Shown here: in pieces, positions 8,005-14,745 of the stretch
Layout of the letters: the number at the start of each line of letters is the position of its first letter
How positions within the stretch are numbered: position 1 is the first letter of the stretch
Source: a virus
DNA: 35,292 bases
Direction: 5' to 3' (one strand)
Virus record (IMG/VR): IMGVR_UViG_3300028557_001663
Span: 1-35,292 of that record
The notes under the pieces: model-generated
The model's input: only the letters and a program-made list of their open reading frames with translations
Database searches by the model: none
What the model was told of the DNA's origin: nothing
Translations under genes and position numbers: made by a program

Positions 8005-8395
8005 CAAAAATATTTGATATTTTTTTATCTCGATACTCTTGTATAGATAAAGTTTTAGATATGTTGTCAATCTGATCAATAACTTTTTGATCCGATGGCT
8101 TATGTTGGTCAAAATGAATTTTACATAGATATTCCTTAATCTGGGTAATCTGTTCAGGGAAGTTATGTGAATATAAAATAAAGTCCAAATCTTTAGATTT
8201 CATATTTATCCAACCTGGACTCATAGTCCATCCGGTATCAATTTCCAATCTCCAATTTACTAGAAATTCAAATTTAATATCTTCAATATCAATTTCCATT
8301 TTTGTATTACTGATAGGTATCCAAGATATTCTACCATTTATCGTTTGATCTGCTAGGTTTTCAAGCATCATCTGTAATGAATCTTTAAATGCCAT
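7994..8395 (-). CDS. Hypothetical protein, 133 aa
   Basis: First gene of a leftward three-gene unit. The protein has a beta-rich, Trp-containing middle (RISWIPISNTKMEIDIEDIK; WRLEIDTGWTMSPGW) and a helical C-terminus, and no known motif. A probable host-type promoter at 8459-8489 would give it a leader of about 55 bases. The 3' end overlaps the next gene by 11 bases. The family is not recognised. Confidence 0.65.
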   Translation of the reverse strand: MAFKDSLQMMLENLADQTINGRISWIPISNTKMEIDIEDIKFEFLVNWRLEIDTGWTMSPGWINMKSKDLDFILYSHNFPEQITQIKEYLCKIHFDQHKPSDQKVIDQIDNISKTLSIQEYRDKKISNIFDER

Positions 8396-8458
8396 CTATT
8401 ATTTTTCTTTAAATTTAACTTCATGAAACATCATGATATACATTCATATATTAAAATA

Positions 8459-8489
8459 CAAATATATAGAATATGGAGAGATTTATCAA
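8459..8489 (-). promoter_or_regulatory. Probable Bacteroidota-type promoter, TTG-N20-TATATTTG
   Basis: Leftward TATATTTG at 8459-8466 with TTG at 8487-8489, 20 bases upstream. The -7 box is exact and the -33 box is less complete than at 3436 or 7192. It overlaps the start of the rightward gene 8473. Confidence 0.45.
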
Positions 8490-9225
8490 GAAATTTTTTA
8501 ATTATTTAAAAGTGAAGGATTCCGAGGGATCTAGAATAGTATTTTTAACAACATCAAATCGTTGGTCTGGTGAAAAAGAATTACCAAAATCATCCGAACT
8601 AGCTTTAGAAATAAGAAATAAATTAAAAAATTGTGAAGTTATTGATGTCTCTAAATTAAAAATATTTCCTTGTGAAGGGAATGTATCAAGACATGGTGGA
8701 AATAACTGTGGTATCAAAGATGCCATTTTAAAAGATGATAAGAAAAATCCACATAAAATTGTTAGATGCTGGGCTTCTGTTAATAATCCATCAGATGAAA
8801 TGTATGTGGTTGCAAATAAGATATATGAATCAGATATTATAGTATTTTTTGGTTCTATTAGATGGGGTAAAATGAATGCCGTTTATACTCAACTTATTGA
8901 AAGATTAACTTGGTTAGAAAATAGACATGCTTCATTAGGTGAATCTAATATATTAAAAGACAAAGAAGTTGGAATAGTAGCAATGGGCCATAACTGGAAT
9001 GGTCAGGATGCTGTTGAACTTGAAAAAGAAGTTTTAAAATATTTTGGATTCCAAACACCAAAAGAATTATCATTTAATAGACAATGGACTACTGATCCTA
9101 CTGATGAAACTCTAAAAGGATATAAACAAGACTACAAAGACTTCTTAAAAGAAAAAACTCTCTTAGATAGCCTAAAAGAGTCTTATAGAGATTTCACTGA
9201 ATGGTTTAGTAATAAATTTAGTTAA
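8473..9225 (+). CDS. Flavodoxin-fold NAD(P)H-dependent FMN reductase-like protein
   Basis: A 250-residue protein whose core (about 20-210) fits the NADPH-dependent FMN reductase/flavodoxin fold. It has a first strand and phosphate-binding loop (RIVFLTTSNRWSG), a second strand (EVIDVSKL), the segment DIIVFFGSIRWGKMNAVYTQ that corresponds to the flavin-contact loop before the helix, and KEVGIVAMGHNW. Short aromatic-rich amphipathic segments cap both ends (MERFIKKFFNYLKV; SYRDFTEWFSNKF), unusual for the family and possibly membrane- or partner-binding. It would reduce flavin, or a flavin-bound substrate, in the cytosol; the substrate is unknown. It is a lone rightward gene among leftward ones, which suggests separate acquisition. 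Its end overlaps the convergent gene 9218-9433 by 8 bases. Confidence 0.7.
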   Translation: MERFIKKFFNYLKVKDSEGSRIVFLTTSNRWSGEKELPKSSELALEIRNKLKNCEVIDVSKLKIFPCEGNVSRHGGNNCGIKDAILKDDKKNPHKIVRCWASVNNPSDEMYVVANKIYESDIIVFFGSIRWGKMNAVYTQLIERLTWLENRHASLGESNILKDKEVGIVAMGHNWNGQDAVELEKEVLKYFGFQTPKELSFNRQWTTDPTDETLKGYKQDYKDFLKEKTLLDSLKESYRDFTEWFSNKFS

Positions 9226-9433
9226 CAGATATTAGTATTTTGTCACCAAGAACAATATCAACTATTTTAGTATCTTCAATATCCATCTTACGATAGTTTC
9301 TGAAAACATTAATGTAATCATTTTTTTCTGATTTTTCTTGTAAAATATTAGAAAGAGAATCACACATAGAGGTTAGTGTGTTGTCATACTTACTTAGAAT
9401 GTTCCAAATTGTATTCTTATCTCTGTTTGTCAT
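9218..9433 (-). CDS. Hypothetical small protein, 71 aa, near-leaderless
   Basis: Starts MTNRDKNTIWNILSKYDNTL, with a helical N-terminal two thirds and a beta C-terminal segment (IVDIVLGDKILISV). An exact host-type promoter lies at 9438-9468, and its -7 box ends only 4 bases before the ATG, so the transcript would start at or within a few bases of the start codon. The family is not recognised. Confidence 0.65.
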   Translation of the reverse strand: MTNRDKNTIWNILSKYDNTLTSMCDSLSNILQEKSEKNDYINVFRNYRKMDIEDTKIVDIVLGDKILISVN

Positions 9434-9437
9434 AAGA

Positions 9438-9468
9438 CAAATATACGGATTCTTTACATTATTTCAAA
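9438..9468 (-). promoter_or_regulatory. Bacteroidota-type vegetative promoter, TTTG-N19-TATATTTG
   Basis: Exact consensus read leftward: TTTG 9465-9468, 19 bases, TATATTTG 9438-9445. The -7 box is separated from the ATG at 9433 by only TCTT. Confidence 0.8.
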
Positions 9469-9752
9469 ATTTTATCAATCTGATTTCCTCTATAATTTTT
9501 TATAATTTTAGAAATTAATTCATTCTTATCTTTATATTGAACTCCAGTTAATCCAGATATAACAGCGACAAACATCAGTGATATATCATTCTCACATTCA
9601 ATTTTTTTCCACACACCATTAAGTCTGAAAAAAACATCACCATCATTAGTTATCTCCATTAATTTTTCATTATTCGCTGAATTTATTGATAATACATTCA
9701 GATTTGGAGTCACGAATGCTAAGCTACCTGTTAAATCAATACTCTGTGTCAT
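9459..9752 (-). CDS. Hypothetical protein, 97 aa
   Basis: Small protein with a beta-rich N-terminal half (SLAFVTPNLNVLSI; MEITNDGDVFFRLNGVWKK) and a helical C-terminus. The segment GDVFFRLNG-x-W-K-K-IE looks like a conserved surface of a phage family of unknown role. It is the last gene of the leftward run starting at 11624, four bases after the previous stop. The promoter of the next gene overlaps its end. Confidence 0.65.
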   Translation of the reverse strand: MTQSIDLTGSLAFVTPNLNVLSINSANNEKLMEITNDGDVFFRLNGVWKKIECENDISLMFVAVISGLTGVQYKDKNELISKIIKNYRGNQIDKILK

Positions 9753-9756
9753 ATTA

Positions 9757-10119
9757 TTATATTAGCTTTTTGTATTTGAAATTTATAGAATTTTCTATTT
9801 TTGAGCAACTTAAAAGCCTCTCTTTAAAGAGAAGAGTTTTGAAATTCAATATTCTGTTTTTATTTAGTTTTTTATTCTCTATCCTAAGAATATCCTGAAT
9901 CCTCTTATTAGAAAAGAATACATAATAAGCAGTATATCTTACTCTTGCATCAGAACAACTCTCTATTGATTTTAGATCACTTACATCAACATCAGAAATT
10001 CTGGAATTAAATCGGGTTGAGATATCATTGATATACTTACAAACCTCCTCGTAATCCATATTCTCTAATAGAGAAACGATATTTTTATCTATTTGATTTT
10101 TAATTGTCTCTGGTCTCAT
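9757..10119 (-). CDS. Hypothetical protein, 120 aa
   Basis: Helical basic protein (MRPETIKNQIDKNIVSLLEN) with the basic stretch KRIQDILRIENKKLNKNRIL. It overlaps the upstream gene by 20 bases, consistent with coupled translation in the rhomboid/HAD operon. No motif is recognised. Confidence 0.6.
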   Translation of the reverse strand: MRPETIKNQIDKNIVSLLENMDYEEVCKYINDISTRFNSRISDVDVSDLKSIESCSDARVRYTAYYVFFSNKRIQDILRIENKKLNKNRILNFKTLLFKERLLSCSKIENSINFKYKKLI

Positions 10120-10519
10120 TTAGTATAGTTTCTAATAAGTAGTTTCTTGCCCAAGATGGATCATCAAATATTAATCCGTGTATTTTACCTTTTACTTGAT
10201 AGTCACCTATCTTGTATAGGGAATGATCCATTTGCAAAGATATGAATTTTTTCTTAATTTTCCAAGATTGTGAAATAATTTGTAAAAATCTATCCTTTGG
10301 GTAGATAATATTGTAGGTTGGTAATTCAAAATGATGTCTCCTTTCATCCTTATCAATACTATATCGTGTCTTTAATTTAATCCTACCGATTACTCTAAGT
10401 GAATCATTATGTGATAAAAGTATAGGTATCCAACATTCAAGTTGAATTTTATAGTCAGATAAATTACTTACTCGAATTTGACCATCCTCGTTTTTCAATT
10501 CTTCTGTAATTTGGTTCAT
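10100..10519 (-). CDS. Hypothetical protein, 139 aa
   Basis: Mixed alpha/beta protein (LECWIPILLSHNDSLRVIGR; RHHFELPTYNIIYPKDR). The ATG at 10517-10519 gives a 56-base overlap with the HAD gene, longer than usual here. No better in-frame start is evident before the conserved-looking core, so the exact start is uncertain. The position suggests co-expression with the phosphatase. The family is not recognised. Confidence 0.6.
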   Translation of the reverse strand: MNQITEELKNEDGQIRVSNLSDYKIQLECWIPILLSHNDSLRVIGRIKLKTRYSIDKDERRHHFELPTYNIIYPKDRFLQIISQSWKIKKKFISLQMDHSLYKIGDYQVKGKIHGLIFDDPSWARNYLLETILNETRDN

Positions 10520-11027
10520 CTTTAATAGTTTGTAAGTATGAGATTAGTTTAAGTAACTCAGTATCATCAGTGTTATCTGTAAATGGTTTAATCAATATAA
10601 GATTACCATAGTTATTAACAGCAGTTTCTCTAATATCATCAACAATCAAAACACGATTCAGATCATATCCACCCTTCTTTAATTTATTAAGATTTTTTAC
10701 ACCATAATAATCAGAATAGTCGAGACTAAGTTTGATAGTACACTTATCTTTTGTATAGAAAAAGTTTAGTGATGATTCTAATATTCCGATATTTTTAATA
10801 ATTTCTTTTGCGTAATCTTCACCTGCGGCAGTCCAAATAGCAACATCAAAATTTTCAAAAGCATAATCTAAAAACTGTTCAAGATAAGGTCGTTTCTTTG
10901 TATAAAATGCTGATTCACCACGTCCATTAAACCTAAAATCATAGTCATATTGAGCAGCATATTCATCTGGTACATTTTCAGTATGAATTAGTGTTTCATC
11001 AAGATCTAAGATTAAAAGAGGTTTCAT
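10464..11027 (-). CDS. HAD-superfamily phosphatase, FCP1/NIF (SCP)-like
   Basis: A 187-residue protein with the catalytic D-x-D-x-T of HAD phosphatases at 8-12 (LDLDETLIHTE), a cap-less insert with KKRPYLEQFLDYAFENFDV, motif II in AIWTAAGEDYAKEI, and the acidic motif RVLIVDDIRETAVNNYGNL. The order and the text around each motif match the FCP1/NLI-interacting-factor branch, whose eukaryotic members act on the polymerase CTD. Bacteria lack that CTD, so the phage substrate is unknown: another phosphoprotein, or conceivably an RNA end as in T4 polynucleotide 3'-phosphatase, which is also a HAD enzyme. It follows the rhomboid gene by three bases and heads the overlapping genes to 9459. Confidence 0.8.
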   Translation of the reverse strand: MKPLLILDLDETLIHTENVPDEYAAQYDYDFRFNGRGESAFYTKKRPYLEQFLDYAFENFDVAIWTAAGEDYAKEIIKNIGILESSLNFFYTKDKCTIKLSLDYSDYYGVKNLNKLKKGGYDLNRVLIVDDIRETAVNNYGNLILIKPFTDNTDDTELLKLISYLQTIKDEPNYRRIEKRGWSNSSK

Positions 11028-11030
11028 CTA

Positions 11031-11624
11031 TTATATATTATTACTTAAATACCTTTTATTAAAAAGATATAGTGTTATACCAGTTAATGCACCACCTACG
11101 TGTGCCCAATGTCCTATACCATCCGATGTTGAGAATAGACCAAGTAATACTTCTATGGCAATCAATCCACCAACCATATATTTTGCTTTGATTCCAATTG
11201 GAATAAAAAACAAATATAGTTTTTCATTTGGATGAATGATTGAGAATAATACAAGTAATCCAAATAAAGCACCAGATGCACCAACCATTGGAACGGTAAC
11301 ATTATTACTTATTGACATATGTAATAGTGCAGAACCTACTCCACATAAGAGGTAAAATGGTAGAAACTTTTTCTTACCAAGAAACCTCTCAACGAATGGA
11401 CCTATACTCAATAAAGCCAACATATTAAATATAATATGAAAAAATCCAGCATGTAAAAATTGATATGTAATAAGTTGCCAAGGATAGAAGTTATCACCTT
11501 TGTATGACCACATTGCAAAACGTTCAAATACACTGAAATTAATACTCGCTAATATTAGCGTTAGTGAAAAAGCCAGTACATTGATCCAAAAAATCTTTTT
11601 AATTAGAGGTGTTCCTTCAAACAT
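11031..11624 (-). CDS. Rhomboid-family intramembrane serine protease
   Basis: A 197-residue membrane protein of six predicted segments. Catalytic features are present: HAGFFHIIFN at 58-67 (H-x4-H-x3-N), GASGALFG with Ser117, and GHWAHVGG with His175 in the last segment. It resembles compact rhomboids of Bacteroidota, implying capture from a host. It would cut a membrane protein in the inner membrane; candidates are a host receptor or defence protein, or a phage membrane protein. It heads a leftward operon with the HAD phosphatase and three unknown genes. A -7-like TATATTTG at 11643-11650 precedes it. Confidence 0.88.
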   Translation of the reverse strand: MFEGTPLIKKIFWINVLAFSLTLILASINFSVFERFAMWSYKGDNFYPWQLITYQFLHAGFFHIIFNMLALLSIGPFVERFLGKKKFLPFYLLCGVGSALLHMSISNNVTVPMVGASGALFGLLVLFSIIHPNEKLYLFFIPIGIKAKYMVGGLIAIEVLLGLFSTSDGIGHWAHVGGALTGITLYLFNKRYLSNNI

Positions 11625-11642
11625 AGTTTTTTATTTAGTACA

Positions 11643-11650
11643 CAAATATA
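11643..11650 (-). promoter_or_regulatory. Possible -7 box TATATTTG before rhomboid operon
   Basis: Exact TATATTTG read leftward, about 18 bases before the ATG at 11624. The -33 position reads GTTT rather than TTTG, so this is a weaker call than at 3436, 7192 and 9438. Confidence 0.45.
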
Positions 11651-11676
11651 AGAATAAAATCTAAGATAAAAACCTT

Positions 11677-11973
11677 TTATTTTATTTTATTGTAAAGTTC
11701 TTCATCAACTATAATATTGTTTATGTGTCTAGGATCCCCTGTTATTTCTTCTGTTAGATACTCGTGAGCTAATTGATTAACAGCTATATTATCTGTATCG
11801 ATATTACAATAGTGAATGTGTTCAAACGCTTTTTCTAATTCTAATTTGTCCTCTAAAGTAGGTACTATAATTTTATATTTAGTCCATTTCACTCTTTCAA
11901 GTTCTTCTTTTGTGAGGATATCAGTTTTGTTATCTTCATTCTTGAAGTCCTCGTATCGTTTCATTTTTTCCAT
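11677..11973 (-). CDS. Hypothetical acidic protein, 98 aa, with possible N-terminal packaging tag
   Basis: The frame opens at 11973, one base after the topoisomerase stop; a second ATG at 11962-11964 is an alternative start, giving MKRYEDFKNEDNKTDILTKE. From that start the sequence Y-E-D-F-K-N-E lines up with the Y-x-x-F-x-x-E peptide on other proteins in this window, although the I/L before x-E is replaced by K. The rest is acidic and mixed alpha/beta (YKIIVPTLEDKLELEKAFEH). It is co-transcribed with the medium topoisomerase subunit. No family is recognised. Confidence 0.65.
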   Translation of the reverse strand: MEKMKRYEDFKNEDNKTDILTKEELERVKWTKYKIIVPTLEDKLELEKAFEHIHYCNIDTDNIAVNQLAHEYLTEEITGDPRHINNIIVDEELYNKIK

Positions 11974-11974
11974 A

Positions 11975-13315
11975 TTATTTAAATTTCTTTTTTAGTTCAG
12001 ATAAATCCTCAATATACATATCTTTTGGATCAATCAATTTTAGTTTCTCAATTTCTTCTTTCTTAGAAGTGAAATCTTGTTTCAATTTATCAAACACCTC
12101 TTTAGTTAAAGAATAGATTGGCATTCTTAAAAGATAATCATATGAACCATCTATCATTTCAATAGCAATTGATTCAATTTGTGTTATTATTTCATCCTTG
12201 GCTTTATTATTCACAACTATTTTACCATCTAAAATGGCTTTGATAAATTTACCACGATTACCTAATACTTTAAGTTCTTGTTGCATTTTATCAAGTTGAT
12301 GGTCTTTTCTCAACTGATAGTATGATAATCTAAAATCAACAAAATATTTAATTATATCTTCAACTCTTTCAAATATTTTTAATTTACCATTTTCATCTAA
12401 TGTGTTGAAATTTTCAGTTTCAGATTCCTCTAGTTTTAGAAGTTTATATAATCTATCATCATCGATAGTCTCTAAACTATTTCTTGTGAATTTTAAAGTA
12501 TAATCAACATTGTCTTTACAATTATCTTCATAAGATACAATATCTTTATTCTCTACTAATCTATCAAGTATTTCTTCATACTTTTCATATGTCATTGAAG
12601 GTGGTAGTTCTGTGATTTTAACAGTTGTTGTGTTTGCTCTAGATAGAGTACCTCTTATATACCATTTCTTAGAATTCTCAATATCTTGTGTATATGTTCC
12701 TGTAAATCCTATTAGAGATGGTTTAACAGTAGTTATTTTCTTTCCATTCAAATATTTAACACATACATCTATAATCTCTTTAACATCTCTATTTAATATA
12801 TTAGAAGCAAATCCAACGGCAATACCAGATCCACCATTTATTAAAACGGTTGGAATAATAGGTAGAAAGAATTTAGGTTCAATTATTTCACCTTCTTCTT
12901 CTTTATAATTAAGTAATTCAAAATCTTTATACATCAGTCGAAAGTTAGGACTTAACTTAGTACCAATATAACGTGGAGCACCAGCTTGTGGTGATCTTAA
13001 AGATCCGAATTGACCATCTTCTTCTAAAAGTGGAGCATTATTTTTAAATTTCTGTGCTAAATTAATAATTGCATTTGATAAAGACATATCTCCGTGATGA
13101 TAAAATGCATCAGAAGCTACCTTACCAGATAGTTGGAATACTTTAAGATTCTTTTCAGAACCACTTTTCCAAACAATATTAGCAATGTGAATAATTTTCC
13201 TTTGAGTTGGTTTAAAACCATCTATCACAGATGGAATAGCTCTACCTTCAATAGAATAAAGAGCAAACTCTTTATATTCTTGAGAAAGGAATTCTGTTAT
13301 AGATTTTTGTTCCAT
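11975..13315 (-). CDS. 52: DNA topoisomerase II medium (cleavage) subunit, T4 gp52-like
   Basis: A 446-residue protein, close to the length of T4 gp52 and much shorter than cellular GyrA/ParC, so it lacks the beta-pinwheel C-terminal domain. It has RAIPSVIDGFKPTQRKI (24-41) of the winged-helix region, EDGQFGSLRSP (99-109), and APRYIGTKLS with the predicted catalytic Tyr116. It also has GGSGIAVGFASNI of the tower region and a C-terminal coiled coil ending in KKKFK. With the large subunit at 14732 it would form a phage type IIA topoisomerase that resolves supercoils at replication forks. In T4 the two subunit genes lie apart; here they are divergent, separated by a homing endonuclease. Confidence 0.93.
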   Translation of the reverse strand: MEQKSITEFLSQEYKEFALYSIEGRAIPSVIDGFKPTQRKIIHIANIVWKSGSEKNLKVFQLSGKVASDAFYHHGDMSLSNAIINLAQKFKNNAPLLEEDGQFGSLRSPQAGAPRYIGTKLSPNFRLMYKDFELLNYKEEEGEIIEPKFFLPIIPTVLINGGSGIAVGFASNILNRDVKEIIDVCVKYLNGKKITTVKPSLIGFTGTYTQDIENSKKWYIRGTLSRANTTTVKITELPPSMTYEKYEEILDRLVENKDIVSYEDNCKDNVDYTLKFTRNSLETIDDDRLYKLLKLEESETENFNTLDENGKLKIFERVEDIIKYFVDFRLSYYQLRKDHQLDKMQQELKVLGNRGKFIKAILDGKIVVNNKAKDEIITQIESIAIEMIDGSYDYLLRMPIYSLTKEVFDKLKQDFTSKKEEIEKLKLIDPKDMYIEDLSELKKKFK

Positions 13316-13458
13316 ATCTTTATATATCTAATTTATTTTGTTTAGTTTAAATTGGTAAATTAAACAATAGCAGGAAACCATCAGTGTCATTAAAGATATG
13401 GATAATACTTAAATTACAGAAATATAATTAACAAAAATACAAAGAGGTAGATACTTTT

Positions 13459-13469
13459 TTTAATAAATA
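13459..13469 (+). promoter_or_regulatory. Late-type promoter element variant TTTAATAAATA
   Basis: One mismatch from TTTAATATATA, ending 4 bases before the ATG at 13474. The variant is even closer to the T4 late promoter core TATAAATA. The rest of the 158-base divergent gap (13316-13473) shows only a weak imperfect inverted repeat around GTTTAAATT at 13350-13370. Confidence 0.4.
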
Positions 13470-13473
13470 GATA

Positions 13474-13659
13474 ATGAGATATACTAAAGAAAAACTTATA
13501 GAGAAGCTAAATATTATACATAATAATAAATACGATTATTCATTGGTTATTTTTAATACAGTCAAAGATAAAATAAAAATAATATGTCCAGATCATGGTA
13601 TATTTGAACAAGGTGTGATGAGACACTTAAATAAAAGTGGGTGTAGAGAATGTGGTTAG
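13474..13659 (+). CDS. N-terminal fragment of interrupted homing endonuclease, 61 aa
   Basis: Start ATG follows the late-type element at 13459. It codes for one complete repeat (IICPDHGIFEQ; C-x2-C at the end) before the TAG. If there is no readthrough, this is the only part made from the native start, a single zinc repeat without a nuclease. Confidence 0.5.
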   Translation: MRYTKEKLIEKLNIIHNNKYDYSLVIFNTVKDKIKIICPDHGIFEQGVMRHLNKSGCRECG

Positions 13660-13938
13660 AATAGTAATAAATTAACATTAAAATCCTTTATAGAGAGGTG
13701 TACTATAATACATAAAAATTATTATGACTATTCATTAGTTGAATATAAACATAGTAAGATAAAGGTTAAAATAATATGTCCTGATCATGGTATTTTTGAA
13801 CAACAACCAAATTCACATCTAAATGGACAAACTTGTAAAAAATGTGTTATTGATAAATTTTCATTAAAAATAGAAGATTTTATTAAAAGATCAAATATAA
13901 TACATTGTAATAAATATGACTATTCACTATCAGTTATA

Positions 13939-14745
13939 ATGAATGGTATTATTGATAATATAATTATTATATGTCCAGATCATGGGGAATTTCAACAAAA
14001 GATTTCAAATCATCTTAATGGTAATGGTTGTAATGAATGTTCAAAAATAAAATTAAGAAATAATAATTATATTGATAAATGTAATAGTAAATTTAACAAT
14101 AAATATGATTATTCTTTAGTTAAATATATTAATAATAAACAAAAATGTGAAATAATTTGTCCAGAACATGGGATATTTAAACAAACATTGAAAGATCACC
14201 TAAGATATGATGGTTGTCCATATTGTTCAGGTAAAAAAATGAATACTGAATTATTTATTAAAAAGTGTAATTTAAAACATAATAATTTCTATGATTATTC
14301 AAATGTAATATATAGAAGTGCATTTAGTAAAATCGAGATAATATGTCCAGAACATGGCAAATTTGAACAAATGACTTCAATTCATATATTTGGTTCAGGA
14401 TGTCCAATTTGTAAATCATCAAAAGGTGAAAGAGAAATAATAAAATTGTTAAAAGAATCAGGATTAGTATATATACATCAAAAAAAATTTGATGATTGTA
14501 TAAATATAACAAACTTAGTCTTTGACTTTTATATACCAGAAAGAAATTTATGTATAGAATATAATGGAATACAACATTATAAACCAATAAAATATTTTGG
14601 TGGAAATGATGGATTAAAAATTACAAAAAAGAGAGATAATATTAAAAATAAATATTGTGAAAATAATAAAATAACTTTCAAAGTAATAAAATATAATGAA
14701 AATATAAAAAATAAAATAGATGAAATTCTAAATGGGAAAAGTTAA
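13939..14745 (+). CDS. C-terminal part of interrupted homing endonuclease, 268 aa
   Basis: This is the first ATG-initiated frame after the TAG, but the ATG lies inside the third repeat, so it is probably not a natural start. It contains the rest of repeat three, repeats four and five, and the Vsr/PD-(D/E)xK-like nuclease domain (FDFYIPERN, IEYNGIQHYKP). If translated from an internal start, it would keep the catalytic domain with a shortened DNA-binding arm. It overlaps the next gene by 14 bases. Confidence 0.55.
   Translation: MNGIIDNIIIICPDHGEFQQKISNHLNGNGCNECSKIKLRNNNYIDKCNSKFNNKYDYSLVKYINNKQKCEIICPEHGIFKQTLKDHLRYDGCPYCSGKKMNTELFIKKCNLKHNNFYDYSNVIYRSAFSKIEIICPEHGKFEQMTSIHIFGSGCPICKSSKGEREIIKLLKESGLVYIHQKKFDDCINITNLVFDFYIPERNLCIEYNGIQHYKPIKYFGGNDGLKITKKRDNIKNKYCENNKITFKVIKYNENIKNKIDEILNGKS

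Larger units (their letters stand above)
13474..14745 (+). pseudogene. Zinc-repeat Vsr/PD-(D/E)xK homing endonuclease interrupted by one in-frame TAG
   Basis: Ignoring one TAG at 13657-13659, the frame is open for 423 residues. It codes for five tandem repeats of about 66 residues with the pattern F-I-x-K-x-N...YDYS-L-V...IICP-D/E-HG-x-F-x-Q...H-L-x-G-x-G-C-x-x-C (DUF723-like, probably zinc-binding), then a nuclease domain with GEREIIKLL, FDFYIPE and CIEYNGIQHYKP. The repeats on both sides of the TAG are intact and the expected linker residue falls exactly at the stop. It is either a nonsense mutation that disables the gene, or a stop that is read through. The 3' end overlaps the topoisomerase large-subunit start by 14 bases. 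The intact homologue at 33020-34099 shows the normal architecture. Confidence 0.75.

Noticed and set aside
8005-8112. Upstream extension of the gene 7582-8004
   Set aside because: It would overlap the preceding gene by 119 bases in another frame; the ATG at 8004 gives the normal short overlap.
13657-13659. Genome-wide recoding of TAG as a sense codon
   Set aside because: TAG ends genes at 433, 17383 and 20788 in positions where the neighbour overlaps tightly, and reading through gives only short or conflicting extensions.
14324-14587. Leftward 87-residue frame within the interrupted endonuclease
   Set aside because: Leu/Tyr-rich shadow of the AT-rich zinc-repeat coding strand, with no start context.
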